A stretch of 64,000 nucleotides of DNA from contig OY970217.1 of assembly GCA_963713965.1 (NCBI GenBank), forward strand, positions 1,302,001 to 1,366,000. The letters run 5' to 3'. The stretch comes from CALAGB01 sp963713965 (GTDB lineage: Bacteria > Chloroflexota > Chloroflexia > Thermomicrobiales > Thermomicrobiaceae). Positions 34,297 through 42,580 of this stretch are shown piece by piece. Both the position numbers and the translations under genes were made by a program. Numbering within the stretch: the first letter of the stretch is position 1; each line of letters opens with the position of its first letter. The notes under the pieces were generated by a model that did no database searches, was not told the origin of the DNA, and worked only from the letters and a program-made list of their open reading frames with translations.

Positions 34297-36054
34297 CTAC
34301 TTCGGCATGGCTTTGATGGCGTCATAGGCGGGTCGTGGCTTGCCGAACTCGTCGGTCATCGAGAAGCCGTAATAAGGCCCGCCGCTCCCCTGGAAGATGG
34401 CCGAATTGAGGCTGAAGACGAACATGTTCTGCATCCATGGCCACTCGGTCCGTGCGATCTCGTAGGCGCGCGTGATGTACTGCGCCTGCTGCTGCGGACT
34501 CACCCAATCGCCGTAGCCGTAATCAGGCCAGTCGTTTTGGGTCGTCCAGCCGAACTCGGTCAGCCAGACCGGCAAATCACCTAAGCCGCCCTCGACCAGA
34601 ATGGTATGGACCTGCTCGATGTGCCGGAAGTAGAACTCCGGCGCGTTGGTCCAGCCGGTGTGATCCGCCAGATTGCTCGGCCAGAAGTTGTCGGGACTGT
34701 TGCCTGCACCATAACTGTGAGCACCGACCACATCGATGTAGTTCTTCACCGCCCCATTGTCGATCGAAAGGAGATCCTGCAGGTAATCGATATCGGAGTA
34801 GGCCCACTTACGGTCATGCAGGCTGTTGGGTGCCAGTCCCGCCATCACGATCAGCGAACCGGGGTCGTTCGCTCGAACGACCGGCGATGCCGCCTGCAAC
34901 ATGTCGAAATAGCCGTGCGCATCGATGAATCCACCCGCCTCATACGAGAGATTCGGCTCGTTCCAGAGCTGCCAGGCGTCGACCTGCCCCCGGAAGCGGG
35001 ATGTCAGATGATCTATGAAATTGGCAAAGAGAGGGGGGTCGGCCGGCTGCCCAGAAAAGGGTGTGTAGGCCCACGTCGGCACGCTGTTGACCGTGATCAG
35101 AATCTTCAAGTTGTGTGCGTGCGCTTCATCGATCATGGTGCTCAACGCATTGAACGTATAGGTGCCGTGCACCGGCTCAAGCTCGCTCCACTGCGCCTGA
35201 ACCCGCACCCAACGGCACCCGCTCTGCTGCGCCAGGCCAAGGAAATAATCATTCGATCCGATGTTGTTGAGGTCCCCCCACCAGAGGACGTTGGACCCAC
35301 AGGAGACGTCGTGATCGGTATAGAGCGGACGCGGACCGATCGGAGGAGGCTCGGGAACATCCGCGCCTTCGATCGCAACTGCCTCGTCCGGTACCACTGT
35401 GTTGTGCAGCGCTTCGCTCCCAAGCAAGCCGAGCAGAACGTTGTACGGCGCGGAGTTCTCCGGATGGAGTTCGAATCTGGTCCGCTCAAAATATTGCACC
35501 AGATGCGACGTCCCGTCGGTCCGACTAACCTCGTCGAACGGCTCGCTGATAGGGAAGCCGAAGCTTGCCAGGCCGCCATGTGCCTGCCAGAAGTCGCGGA
35601 AGGGCCCGCAGAGGGAATGCTGTGTCTCCGTGTAGTAGGCGCAGTCTGAGTCAGGGGCGGCGGCTACCGGTTGGAAAGGCGGTTCGGCGCGCCGATCGAC
35701 CGTGCCCAGTGATCCAAGGCGCGTCAACAGGACGACGTAGGGCGTACCGGCGTTCTCGTCATGACGCTCGAAGATTGCACGCTCGAAATACTGTTTGAAG
35801 AATCCATTCTGGTAGAAGACACGGCTGATCGGATAACCGAAGGTTCCGAGCCCACCATGCTCATTCCAGAAGGAGAGAAACGGGTCGGACACCCAGAAGC
35901 CGGTCTCCGAGAAGTAGCGAGTTGTGGCAGTGGCGTCATAGGTGGCGAAATCGGACGTCGCGGCTGGAGCCGCCAGCGCCAACCGCGGAACCATCACGAG
36001 TATCAAGATCGACAGCAGCCACCGGCTGGCTTGTGGCGCCGCCACTCTCACCAT
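34297..36054 (-). CDS. Secreted glycoside hydrolase, clan A (GH5/GH39-like), with N-terminal repeats
   Basis: 585 aa with a signal peptide (about 10-30, LLSILILVMVPRLALA). Two repeats of about 90 residues follow (about 42-130 and 140-230), each with FW..HGGL..FGYPIS or FGFPIS and QYFER..FE.H, an LGFP-like surface module. The catalytic TIM barrel (about 245-585) has the acid/base motif WNEPN (about 392) and the nucleophile in PVWLTEFGW (about 507). It would hydrolyse a beta-linked polysaccharide or glycoside outside the cell. Weak ribosome binding site before ATG 36054. Confidence 0.88.
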   Translation of the reverse strand: MVRVAAPQASRWLLSILILVMVPRLALAAPAATSDFATYDATATTRYFSETGFWVSDPFLSFWNEHGGLGTFGYPISRVFYQNGFFKQYFERAIFERHDENAGTPYVVLLTRLGSLGTVDRRAEPPFQPVAAAPDSDCAYYTETQHSLCGPFRDFWQAHGGLASFGFPISEPFDEVSRTDGTSHLVQYFERTRFELHPENSAPYNVLLGLLGSEALHNTVVPDEAVAIEGADVPEPPPIGPRPLYTDHDVSCGSNVLWWGDLNNIGSNDYFLGLAQQSGCRWVRVQAQWSELEPVHGTYTFNALSTMIDEAHAHNLKILITVNSVPTWAYTPFSGQPADPPLFANFIDHLTSRFRGQVDAWQLWNEPNLSYEAGGFIDAHGYFDMLQAASPVVRANDPGSLIVMAGLAPNSLHDRKWAYSDIDYLQDLLSIDNGAVKNYIDVVGAHSYGAGNSPDNFWPSNLADHTGWTNAPEFYFRHIEQVHTILVEGGLGDLPVWLTEFGWTTQNDWPDYGYGDWVSPQQQAQYITRAYEIARTEWPWMQNMFVFSLNSAIFQGSGGPYYGFSMTDEFGKPRPAYDAIKAMPK

Positions 36055-36128
36055 GCGTGTCCGTTTCCATTGCTGTCGCTTTGTCTCGCGGCGACAGCTA
36101 TGTGTCGCCGCGAGACGTTCGCGTTTAC

Positions 36129-37331
36129 TTAGCGTGTCACTCGCAATCCGAGGATCGAGGCGGCTGTTCGTAACGTGTGTCGCGCGTCCTCGATGATGTG
36201 GCCAGCCTCGGCGGCACCGATCAGCTTTTTGGCCATCTCATTCAAGATCCCGATCGCCTTCGGCGTGTCGAGGTCGTCAGCGATGGCAGCCATGAAATCC
36301 TCTTTGAGCGGCTCGAGATCGAGTGCTGGAACCTCGTCCGAACCTCGGATCAACATGGCGTTACGCAAGAGATCGACCATCGGCTCGAACTCAGCCGGAC
36401 CACTGTTCTCATATTCAAACGAATCACGATAGTGATGGCTGTGCAGATAGAGTCTTAACGCGTCAGGGCTGTGATAGCGGAGCACTGTACGCGCCAATAC
36501 GAGGTTGCCAAGCGACTTGCTCATTTTTTCGCCCTGATACCGCACCATGGCGACGTGCATCCAAACGCGAGAGAAGGGCTCTTTGTGGGTGAAGCCTTCC
36601 GACTGCGCGATCTCGCTCTCGTGATGGGGGTAAGTCAGGTCGCTCCCGCCGCCATGGATGTCGATCTGTGAACCGAGGTAGCGCATCGACATGGCGCTAC
36701 ACTCGATATGCCAACCCGGCCTGCCCAAGCCCCATGGGCTCTCCCAGGTTGGCTCGCCCGGCTTGCTCGCCTGCCACAGGATGAAATCGAGCGGATCTTC
36801 CTTGAGCGGATCGTTCGGGTCGGCGCCGCGTTCGGCAGAAATGATCCGCATCTGGTCGTGGGTCAAGCGGCTGAGCTTGCCGTATTCCGGGTCAGCCGAC
36901 ACGCGGAAATAGACATTGCCCTCTCGCTCGTAAGCCGTTCCATCTTCAATGAGTGAAGAGACGATCTCGATGATCATCGGGACCTCTTCGGTCGCACGGC
37001 TATAGACGGCCGGGGGAAGTGCGTTGAGCGCGTTGAGGTCTTCCTGAAATTGCCGGATGAACCGGTCGCCCAGGAGATCCCAGCGATCTCCGACCTCGTT
37101 TGCCTTGCGCAGGATGTCGTCGTCGATGTCGGTCACGTTCTGGACGTACTTGACGCGCCAGCCGAGATACTGACAAAAGCGATTGACCACATCAAAGGTG
37201 AGGTATGTCATGGCATGACCCATGTGCGTCGTATCGTACGGCGTGATTCCGCACACGTACATGCGCACGGTATTACCGTCGAGCGGTTTGAACTCCTCTT
37301 TCTTTTCAGTCAAGGTATTGTAAAGCTGCAC
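36129..37331 (-). CDS. Cysteinyl-tRNA synthetase-like ligase, closest in motifs to MshC
   Basis: Class I aminoacyl-tRNA synthetase fold that activates cysteine with ATP. Zn ligands fit Cys27 (YVCGITPYD), Cys211 (GWHIEC) and His236/237 (PHHE); HIGH-type motif is HMGH (36-39), KMSKS is at 269-273. Two points favour the mycothiol ligase MshC (Cys to GlcN-inositol) over CysRS: the string GITPYDTTHMGHAMTYLTFD instead of GPTVYDxxHIGNAR, plus EDPLDFILW..PGEPTWESPWGLGRPGWH; and only about 130 residues after KMSKS, where CysRS has about 190 with an anticodon-binding domain. Start GTG 37331 with GGGAGGAG. It is divergent from the TGA-containing peroxiredoxin. If this genome has no other CysRS, it is cysS. 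Confidence 0.75.
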   Translation of the reverse strand: MQLYNTLTEKKEEFKPLDGNTVRMYVCGITPYDTTHMGHAMTYLTFDVVNRFCQYLGWRVKYVQNVTDIDDDILRKANEVGDRWDLLGDRFIRQFQEDLNALNALPPAVYSRATEEVPMIIEIVSSLIEDGTAYEREGNVYFRVSADPEYGKLSRLTHDQMRIISAERGADPNDPLKEDPLDFILWQASKPGEPTWESPWGLGRPGWHIECSAMSMRYLGSQIDIHGGGSDLTYPHHESEIAQSEGFTHKEPFSRVWMHVAMVRYQGEKMSKSLGNLVLARTVLRYHSPDALRLYLHSHHYRDSFEYENSGPAEFEPMVDLLRNAMLIRGSDEVPALDLEPLKEDFMAAIADDLDTPKAIGILNEMAKKLIGAAEAGHIIEDARHTLRTAASILGLRVTR

Positions 37332-37557
37332 GCCCTCTCCTCCCGCCAGTTCGAGAATCCCGGCAACCCGAATGCCGGACTCCGCATTATGCTACATCAA
37401 CAAACGCTGGACCGGACGCTCGACCCACGCATGGTTCGTGCGAGATTTCACCAGTCACTGTATAGTGCCAGCGGGCACCCGCCCAACCTCAACACGACCA
37501 TCAAGCCGTCATTACGTGACGCAAGCTACAGATGGTAACGCACGGAAAGGGTTCTCT

Positions 37558-38046
37558 ATGCCACTAACGATCGGGGAGATGGCGCCCGAGTTCTCGGTGC
37601 CGAGCTCATGGGGTGACACGTTCACTCTGAGCGAGGCGATCAAAGAGCACACGGTCGTTCTCTCCTCTTATTTCTTCGCCTTCACCGGCGGCTGAGGCAA
37701 CCAGTTGTCCAAACTGCAGGACAACCTCGATGAGTTTCATCGATTGGGCGCCGAAGTCTACGGAATATCGGTCGATTCACATCATTCACAACGGGTCTGG
37801 GCGGAACGGCTCGAACTGACGTACCCAGTGCTGAGCGATCTCGACCGTCGGATGATGACCGCTTTCGACATCAAGATGGATCAGTTCGGCGCGTATCACG
37901 ACATTTCGCGTCGTGCGCTCTTCATCATCGATAAGTCGGGGCGACTCGCGTATCAGGAGGTCATCACCGAACGCGGGGTGATCCCCGACGTCGACAAGGC
38001 GCTCGAGGCGCTGCGTCAGATACAGAGCGCCGAAGGCGGTTCATAG
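37558..38046 (+). CDS. AhpE-type peroxiredoxin with in-frame TGA at the peroxidatic position (probable selenoprotein)
   Basis: Thioredoxin-fold peroxidase of 162 aa if TGA 37693-37695 is read through as residue 46. Upstream part: GEMAPEF, then VVLSSYFFAFTGG; after the TGA: GNQLSKLQDNLDEFHRLGAEVYGISVDS, YPVLSDLDRRM, ISRRALFIIDKSGRL. The TGA falls exactly where AhpE/BCP proteins have the catalytic Cys (FTG-x-Cys, Cys45 in mycobacterial AhpE). No cysteine occurs elsewhere, and there is no frameshift or second stop. ATG 37558 has GGAAAGGG 6 nt upstream. The usual Pro of P-x3-T is Phe here. It should reduce peroxides in the cytoplasm. The alternatives are a nonsense mutation or a base error. Confidence 0.8.
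37694..37743 (+). promoter_or_regulatory. Candidate SECIS region: tandem hairpins just after the TGA
   Basis: Hairpin 1: GTTGTCC (37704-37710) / GGACAAC (37719-37725), 7 bp with loop AAACTGCA that begins 16 nt after the TGA; a lower GAG/CTC can close it. Hairpin 2: TCGATGA (37727-37733) / TCATCGA (37737-37743) with loop GTT. Bacterial SECIS elements are hairpins inside the coding region close to the UGA, often with G at the loop start. Hairpin 1 fits the distance, hairpin 2 fits the loop; neither is an obvious full match. Confidence 0.5.
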
Positions 38047-38102
38047 CGCATTACTCTTTCGTTGGTCTACCGTCTCGAAGTCGGTTTTGGAGGAGGGTAA
38101 CG

Positions 38103-38981
38103 ATGGATCTTCACGTCGTCGAGCTTCGCTCGACCAACCGCGCAACTCATGGGGAGACTCCACGAGAGCTCGATTCGTTCCGTCAGAGCGGAGTCTACGA
38201 TGTCGCCGAGGGGGCGGTCAGCTATGCGCGACCGTGGGTCGAGGACAGCGAGTTTCTAGACGACCCGGTCGACACGCTGGGCTTGATGTGCGGCCGCATT
38301 GCCGATGAAGTCGCGGCCGGTTTCGCAGCCGGTGAGCATGTGGTGGTTGCCGGTGGCAATTGCGGCGCGCTGCCGGGCGTCATCGGCGGTCTGCAGCAGG
38401 CCAAAGGTTCGACGGCGCGGATCGGGCTCGTCTGGTTCGACGCCCATGGCGACTTCAACACGCCGAAGACGACGCTGAGCGGAATGCTGGGCGGGATGCC
38501 GGTGGCCGTGATCGCTGGGCTCTGCTATCCCAACTGGCGCATCGGCGCGCATCAGGAGGTGGCCCTCCCAACCGACCGAATCATCATGGTCGATGTGCGC
38601 AACCTCGACCCGGCCGAAAAACAGTTGGTCGACGCCACCGCCGTTGAAGTGGTCCCGGTGTCTGGACCGAAGCTCACCGAGGCCGTTCAGGCGTTGGCCG
38701 ACAAGACCGACCTGATCTACCTGCACATCGATCTGGACATCTTGGACGAGTCACTTACACCCTCGCACGGCACCAAGGAGCCCAACGGTCCGGACATGGC
38801 AACTACCGTGGCCGCGGTGCAGACCGTTCTTGACACCGGAAAGGTCGAAGCGGTCGGACTCGTCTCCGTTTACCCGGTCGGGGAGGGCGGCGACACGTCG
38901 CTGCAGTCAGGCACCGAACTGCTGCGAGAGATGATCCGTCGCTGGGCCGTCAGCAAGAACGCCGCGGTCGCCGCGGACTAG
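38103..38981 (+). CDS. Arginase/agmatinase family protein
   Basis: Ureohydrolase-fold protein of 292 aa. Mn-binding motifs: WFDAHGDFNTP (Asp-x-His-x-Asp, about 112-118) and HIDLDILDESLTPS (Asp-x-Asp, about 211). The first metal motif, normally GGDHS, is GGNCGALPG, with Cys for the His ligand. This change occurs in a branch of arginase-like proteins, so hydrolysis of arginine itself is not certain. GGAGGAGGG precedes ATG 38103, 56 nt after the peroxiredoxin stop, so the two may share a transcript. Confidence 0.87.
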   Translation: MDLHVVELRSTNRATHGETPRELDSFRQSGVYDVAEGAVSYARPWVEDSEFLDDPVDTLGLMCGRIADEVAAGFAAGEHVVVAGGNCGALPGVIGGLQQAKGSTARIGLVWFDAHGDFNTPKTTLSGMLGGMPVAVIAGLCYPNWRIGAHQEVALPTDRIIMVDVRNLDPAEKQLVDATAVEVVPVSGPKLTEAVQALADKTDLIYLHIDLDILDESLTPSHGTKEPNGPDMATTVAAVQTVLDTGKVEAVGLVSVYPVGEGGDTSLQSGTELLREMIRRWAVSKNAAVAAD

Positions 38982-38987
38982 AACCCT

Positions 38988-40355
38988 TCAAGATTTCTGG
39001 GCCGGTACCTTATCCGATCGCTTCGCACGTGTCCGTCGTGGGGCATTCGCCGCGGGTACCGGCTGACCGACCTTGAGCTGCGTGAGCTCCGGCGGGAACA
39101 CCAGATCCAACGTCCAGTCAAACATGATGCGTAACCGCTTGTCCCAGCGCGGGATCTGCAGTAGGTAGTACGAGCGCCACAACCACCATGCCGTGAAACC
39201 CGAGAGCTTCAGCCCCATTACATAGGCGATCGCCGAGCGATGACCGAGCGCCACCAGTTGCCCCAACGTGCGATAGCGCATCGACTGCAACGGCTCACCC
39301 TTGAAGGAAGCGGCGATATTGCGGGCTACTAACCTCGCCTCGCGAACAGCGTGCTGCGCCGTCTGCGGATACGGCTTGCCATTGTGGGGGTCGATCACTT
39401 CGGCGTTATCCCCCAACGCCCAAACGTTCGGATAGCCGGGGACGTTCAGCATCCGGCTCACCTTGAGCTGGCCTCGCTTGTTGTGCTCCAGAGGAAGTGC
39501 TTTCGTCAGCGGGTTGGGCTGCACCCCGACCGAGCCAACAACGGTGCTGGCGTCGATGGTGCCGCCGCTATCGAGGACGACGCGGCCAGGCTCTACCTTC
39601 GAGACACGTCGATTGAGCATGATCTCCACGCCTTTGTGGCGCAGCAGCCGCTCGGCGTAAGAGGCAAGTTCGGCCGGCAGGTCCTCAACCAGGCGAGACC
39701 CACCGTGGATCAGGACCACGCGAATGTCCTCCGGCTCGATGTGCTTGTAGCGTGAGGTCACCTCGATCAGCATGTCGCGCATCTCGGCCACGACCTCGAT
39801 GCCATTGGCGCCACCTCCGACGACCACGAAGGTGAGGAGCTGCCGCTTCTCGACTGGATCCGTCTCGATGTCGGCCTGCTCCAACGTGTCGATCAGCTGA
39901 TTGCGCAATGCAAACGCGGTGCTGAGGCGCTGCACGTCAAAGGCGTTCTCAGCCATTCCCTCAACCACCGACGTGTTGGGCACGCCACCCAGCGAGATGA
40001 CGACATGGTCGTAATAGAGGGAGCGCGGCTCCTGATAGTGGCCATAGAGCCCCTGCCGCACCTCGACCCGCCGATGCTCGAGATCGATCTCGGTTACTTC
40101 ACCGACGTACAGGGTCGCCTGTGGCGCCACCAGTCGAATCGGATTGAGAATTGAGCTCGTCTCGATCGCGCCGGAGATGATGTCGGGAAGTAAGGGGTAG
40201 AAGACGAAGAAGTTCTCCCGGTTGACCACGGCCACATCAACGGGCTCGTCTTTCAACGCACGACCGAGCTCGTAAGCAGTGTAGACTCCAGCAAAGCCCC
40301 CACCAAGAATGAGGACGCGTTTGCGTCGTGGTTCATCGGGAAGCTGCCATTCCAT
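38988..40355 (-). CDS. Type II NADH:quinone oxidoreductase (NDH-2) family
   Basis: FAD-dependent, non-proton-pumping NADH dehydrogenase-like protein of 455 aa. FAD-binding loop RVLILGGGFAGVYTAYEL (about 13-30), NAD-binding loop FVVVGGGANGIEVVAEM (about 170-186), and the second FAD motif VWALGDNAEVID (about 303). C-terminal amphipathic stretch (about 365-420: GFTAWWLWRSYYLLQIPRWD) is the membrane anchor of NDH-2. A basic tail ends the protein. GGAAGGTG precedes ATG 40355. It delivers electrons from NADH to quinone at the inner face of the membrane. Confidence 0.92.
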   Translation of the reverse strand: MEWQLPDEPRRKRVLILGGGFAGVYTAYELGRALKDEPVDVAVVNRENFFVFYPLLPDIISGAIETSSILNPIRLVAPQATLYVGEVTEIDLEHRRVEVRQGLYGHYQEPRSLYYDHVVISLGGVPNTSVVEGMAENAFDVQRLSTAFALRNQLIDTLEQADIETDPVEKRQLLTFVVVGGGANGIEVVAEMRDMLIEVTSRYKHIEPEDIRVVLIHGGSRLVEDLPAELASYAERLLRHKGVEIMLNRRVSKVEPGRVVLDSGGTIDASTVVGSVGVQPNPLTKALPLEHNKRGQLKVSRMLNVPGYPNVWALGDNAEVIDPHNGKPYPQTAQHAVREARLVARNIAASFKGEPLQSMRYRTLGQLVALGHRSAIAYVMGLKLSGFTAWWLWRSYYLLQIPRWDKRLRIMFDWTLDLVFPPELTQLKVGQPVPAANAPRRTRAKRSDKVPAQKS

Positions 40356-40534
40356 AATTGTTCACCTTCCGTACCCAGCGCGCCTCGCCGGTGGTCGACT
40401 GGTCGCCCTTCCAGAATAAAGGCAGGACGACCGGCGATTGTAACGCGTCGCCCTGGTTCGCGTCGCAATTTTCGCGCAGTCATTGACGAGCAGGGTAGCG
40501 CACCTTCCTCGCTTTGCCGGGTGCGCCTGCCTGT

Positions 40535-40563
40535 TTGTCTGCACTCGGTAGTCGGACTATACT
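40535..40563 (+). promoter_or_regulatory. Sigma-70 promoter of the first hsp20 gene
   Basis: TTGTCT at 40535-40540 and TATACT at 40558-40563 with a 17-nt spacer. The CIRCE operator begins 5 nt downstream, at the expected transcription start. Confidence 0.75.
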
Positions 40564-40568
40564 GAGTG

Positions 40569-40595
40569 TTAGCACTCTCGTATCGAGAGTGCTAA
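40569..40595 (+). promoter_or_regulatory. CIRCE operator (HrcA site)
   Basis: TTAGCACTC-N9-GAGTGCTAA, a perfect match to the CIRCE consensus. It covers the expected transcription start, so HrcA would repress the hsp20 gene until heat or protein stress. Confidence 0.95.
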
Positions 40596-40632
40596 TCCCC
40601 GGAGCGAACCACACACGGAAGGATCTTCACCA

Positions 40633-41094
40633 GTGAGCTCAAGATGGGACCCCCTACGAGACATCAGCGGTTTTCGCGACGCCATGAACAACCTCTTTGA
40701 TGAGGGCATGCTGGTCCCGCGCGGAAGTATGTCCGCCACCGGATCGATCCCACTCGACGTGCGCGAGACGAGAGATCGCTACATCATAACCGCCCCATTG
40801 CCGGGCGTGTCTCCCACTGACGTCGACATCTCGGTCCTCGGCAGCAGTGTCCGCATCAGCGGCGAGATCAAGGATCGGGACGGTCAGCAGGAGCAGGAGT
40901 CGAATGGGGACTGTCGCTGGCTCCTGCGCGAGCGACGTTTCGGCCGGTTCGAGCGCTCAATCACCTTGCCGACCTCGGTCAATTCGCAGCACGCATCCGC
41001 CGAATTCGACGCGGGCGTGCTCACTATCGAGCTGCCGAAGGTCGAGGAGGCACAGCCGAAGACGATCCAGATCAAGACAGTCACTCAACCCTGA
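40633..41094 (+). CDS. Hsp20/alpha-crystallin small heat shock protein
   Basis: ATP-independent chaperone of 153 aa. N-terminal SSRWDPLRDISGFRDAMNNLFDEG, alpha-crystallin domain about 40-135 with PLDVRETRDRYIITAPLPGVSPTDVDIS split at its first strands, the hallmark ASAEFDAGVLTIELPK (A-x-x-x-n-GVL), and a C-terminal IQI that fits the I-x-I oligomer motif. Start GTG 40633 with GGAAGG 9 nt upstream. Controlled by the CIRCE just upstream. Confidence 0.95.
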   Translation: MSSRWDPLRDISGFRDAMNNLFDEGMLVPRGSMSATGSIPLDVRETRDRYIITAPLPGVSPTDVDISVLGSSVRISGEIKDRDGQQEQESNGDCRWLLRERRFGRFERSITLPTSVNSQHASAEFDAGVLTIELPKVEEAQPKTIQIKTVTQP

Positions 41095-41581
41095 GCATTG
41101 GACAACGTGATGGGGCTGGTCTGGTGAGTAGTCCAATCTGATGGGACGATGCGGAGGCAGCCAAGGCACCCGGCGGGCACGTCCGCTGTCCGCGCTGCCA
41201 TCGAGTGAGAGTTCGGTAGACGCCTTCGCACAGGTGAACTAGAGAGCCCGCGAAATAACGCGCGCGCGCCACTGAGGTCTTGCCCGCCCCGCACCGCCCG
41301 AGCGATTCCAGAACCGAACCGGACGACGACTGAAGGTCGATGCTAGTCGACGCTTCAGCCGTGTGACACGTTTGACGCGCGGTGCCGACCCTAATCGCGC
41401 TCAACGGTCGGCGAGACCAGAGACGTGTCAATGACTGCGTCGCATGCCTCCGCCACGACAGTCCGAAAGGAGGCGTACGCGCTAGGCGTAAAGGAGAGCG
41501 TCGCCTCGGTTTCGTTTGGCTTGGACATCGGCCACTGGTAACCTTCCGTGAGCAACGTTGACATACTGGGGAAGGGACAAC
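41095..41581. other. Intergenic region, no gene supported
   Basis: A 168-codon frame on the minus strand is rich in Arg and Ser and looks like a shadow. A shorter minus-strand frame, 41391-41528 (45 codons, SKPNETEATLSFTPSAYASF start), has a more protein-like composition but no ribosome binding site at a useful distance. I see no terminator after hsp20. Confidence 0.4.
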
Positions 41582-42580
41582 GTGCATTCGCCCCTAGCAA
41601 TCATCTCCTTCGTGGAATCAGGCATTCGTTCCGCGATCAATCGTTCAAATCTCACGGCGGAAACGGCCAAGAGCATCGGCAAGGATGCGATCGGTCCAGC
41701 ACTGAGCATTCTGGTCATCGTCGTCATCTCCTTCCTGATCCTGCGGGCCATGCGAACGGTCATCCGGCGCACCATCAAGCATCTGGTCGAACGCAGCAAC
41801 CAACAGAGCCGCGAACTTACACTGAAGATCAACACGCTTTCCAGCGTAGTCGAATCGGGTGGCCGCCTCATCGTGTTGGTGATCGCCGGGATGATGGTGC
41901 TGAGCAAGCTGGGGCTGAATATCGCACCACTGCTGGCCAGCGCCGGGGTGGTCGGGATCGCCATCGGACTGGGCGCTCAGAGCCTCATTCGAGACTTCAT
42001 CGGTGGGTTTCTCATTTTGATTGAGGACCAGTTCGGTGTCGGCGACGTCATTTCAGTCAATAATTTCGTTGGCACGGTTGAGCATCTCAGCCTGCGCCGC
42101 ACCGGACTAAGAGGACTGGACGGCAGCTTCACCATCGTGCCAAATGGCGATGTTCGAGCGGTCCAGAATCTCACCAAAGATTGGTCGCGCGCGCTCGTCG
42201 ATGTCGACATCTCCTACGACGACGATGTGGATCACGCCATCGCCGTGCTCACCGAACTCCTCGACGGTATCCAGCAGGATCCGGATCTCGGCGAGGCCGT
42301 GCTCGAGCCTGCCAATATCCTCGGCGTGCAAGCCCTCGGTCCCTATCAGGTGACGATCAGGCTGATGGTCAAGACGAAGCCGATGGAGCAGTGGCGCGTG
42401 CAACGAGAGTTGCGGCGCCGCATCAAACATGCGCTGAACTCGTCAGGCGTTACGATCCCCTACCCTCACAACGTTACGGTCTTCCGTTCGGCCAACGGAC
42501 AGGACTCGGACCGGGCCGCGGCAATTCTGGCTGCACAGCAAACACAAGCAGCCACCCTGAGCGAGAGACCCACCCCCTGA
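41582..42580 (+). CDS. Mechanosensitive ion channel, MscS family
   Basis: 332 aa. Three membrane helices: about 27-48, 85-105 and the pore-lining TM3 about 107-135 with the Gly/Ala pattern LLASAGVVGIAIGLGAQSLIRDFIGG. The beta domain follows with VGDVISVNNFVGTVEHLSLRRTGLRGLDGSFTIVPNG split over about 155-190, then the cytoplasmic cage. Start GTG 41582 with GGGAAGGGA upstream. It opens on hypo-osmotic shock to release solutes. Confidence 0.92.
   Translation: MHSPLAIISFVESGIRSAINRSNLTAETAKSIGKDAIGPALSILVIVVISFLILRAMRTVIRRTIKHLVERSNQQSRELTLKINTLSSVVESGGRLIVLVIAGMMVLSKLGLNIAPLLASAGVVGIAIGLGAQSLIRDFIGGFLILIEDQFGVGDVISVNNFVGTVEHLSLRRTGLRGLDGSFTIVPNGDVRAVQNLTKDWSRALVDVDISYDDDVDHAIAVLTELLDGIQQDPDLGEAVLEPANILGVQALGPYQVTIRLMVKTKPMEQWRVQRELRRRIKHALNSSGVTIPYPHNVTVFRSANGQDSDRAAAILAAQQTQAATLSERPTP

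Noticed and set aside
37372..37695. 107-codon frame ending at the TGA of the peroxiredoxin
   Set aside because: Only its last 46 codons (from ATG 37558) are protein-like, and they continue in frame after the TGA. It is the first part of one gene, not a separate gene.
41391..41528. 45-codon minus-strand frame with protein-like codon use
   Set aside because: No ribosome binding site within a useful distance of any start and no known relative. Left as intergenic.
41081..41587. 168-codon minus-strand frame with a GxxGAGKTS-like string
   Set aside because: Arg/Ser-rich shadow-type composition, no ribosome binding site, and the P-loop-like string has no Walker B or fold context.
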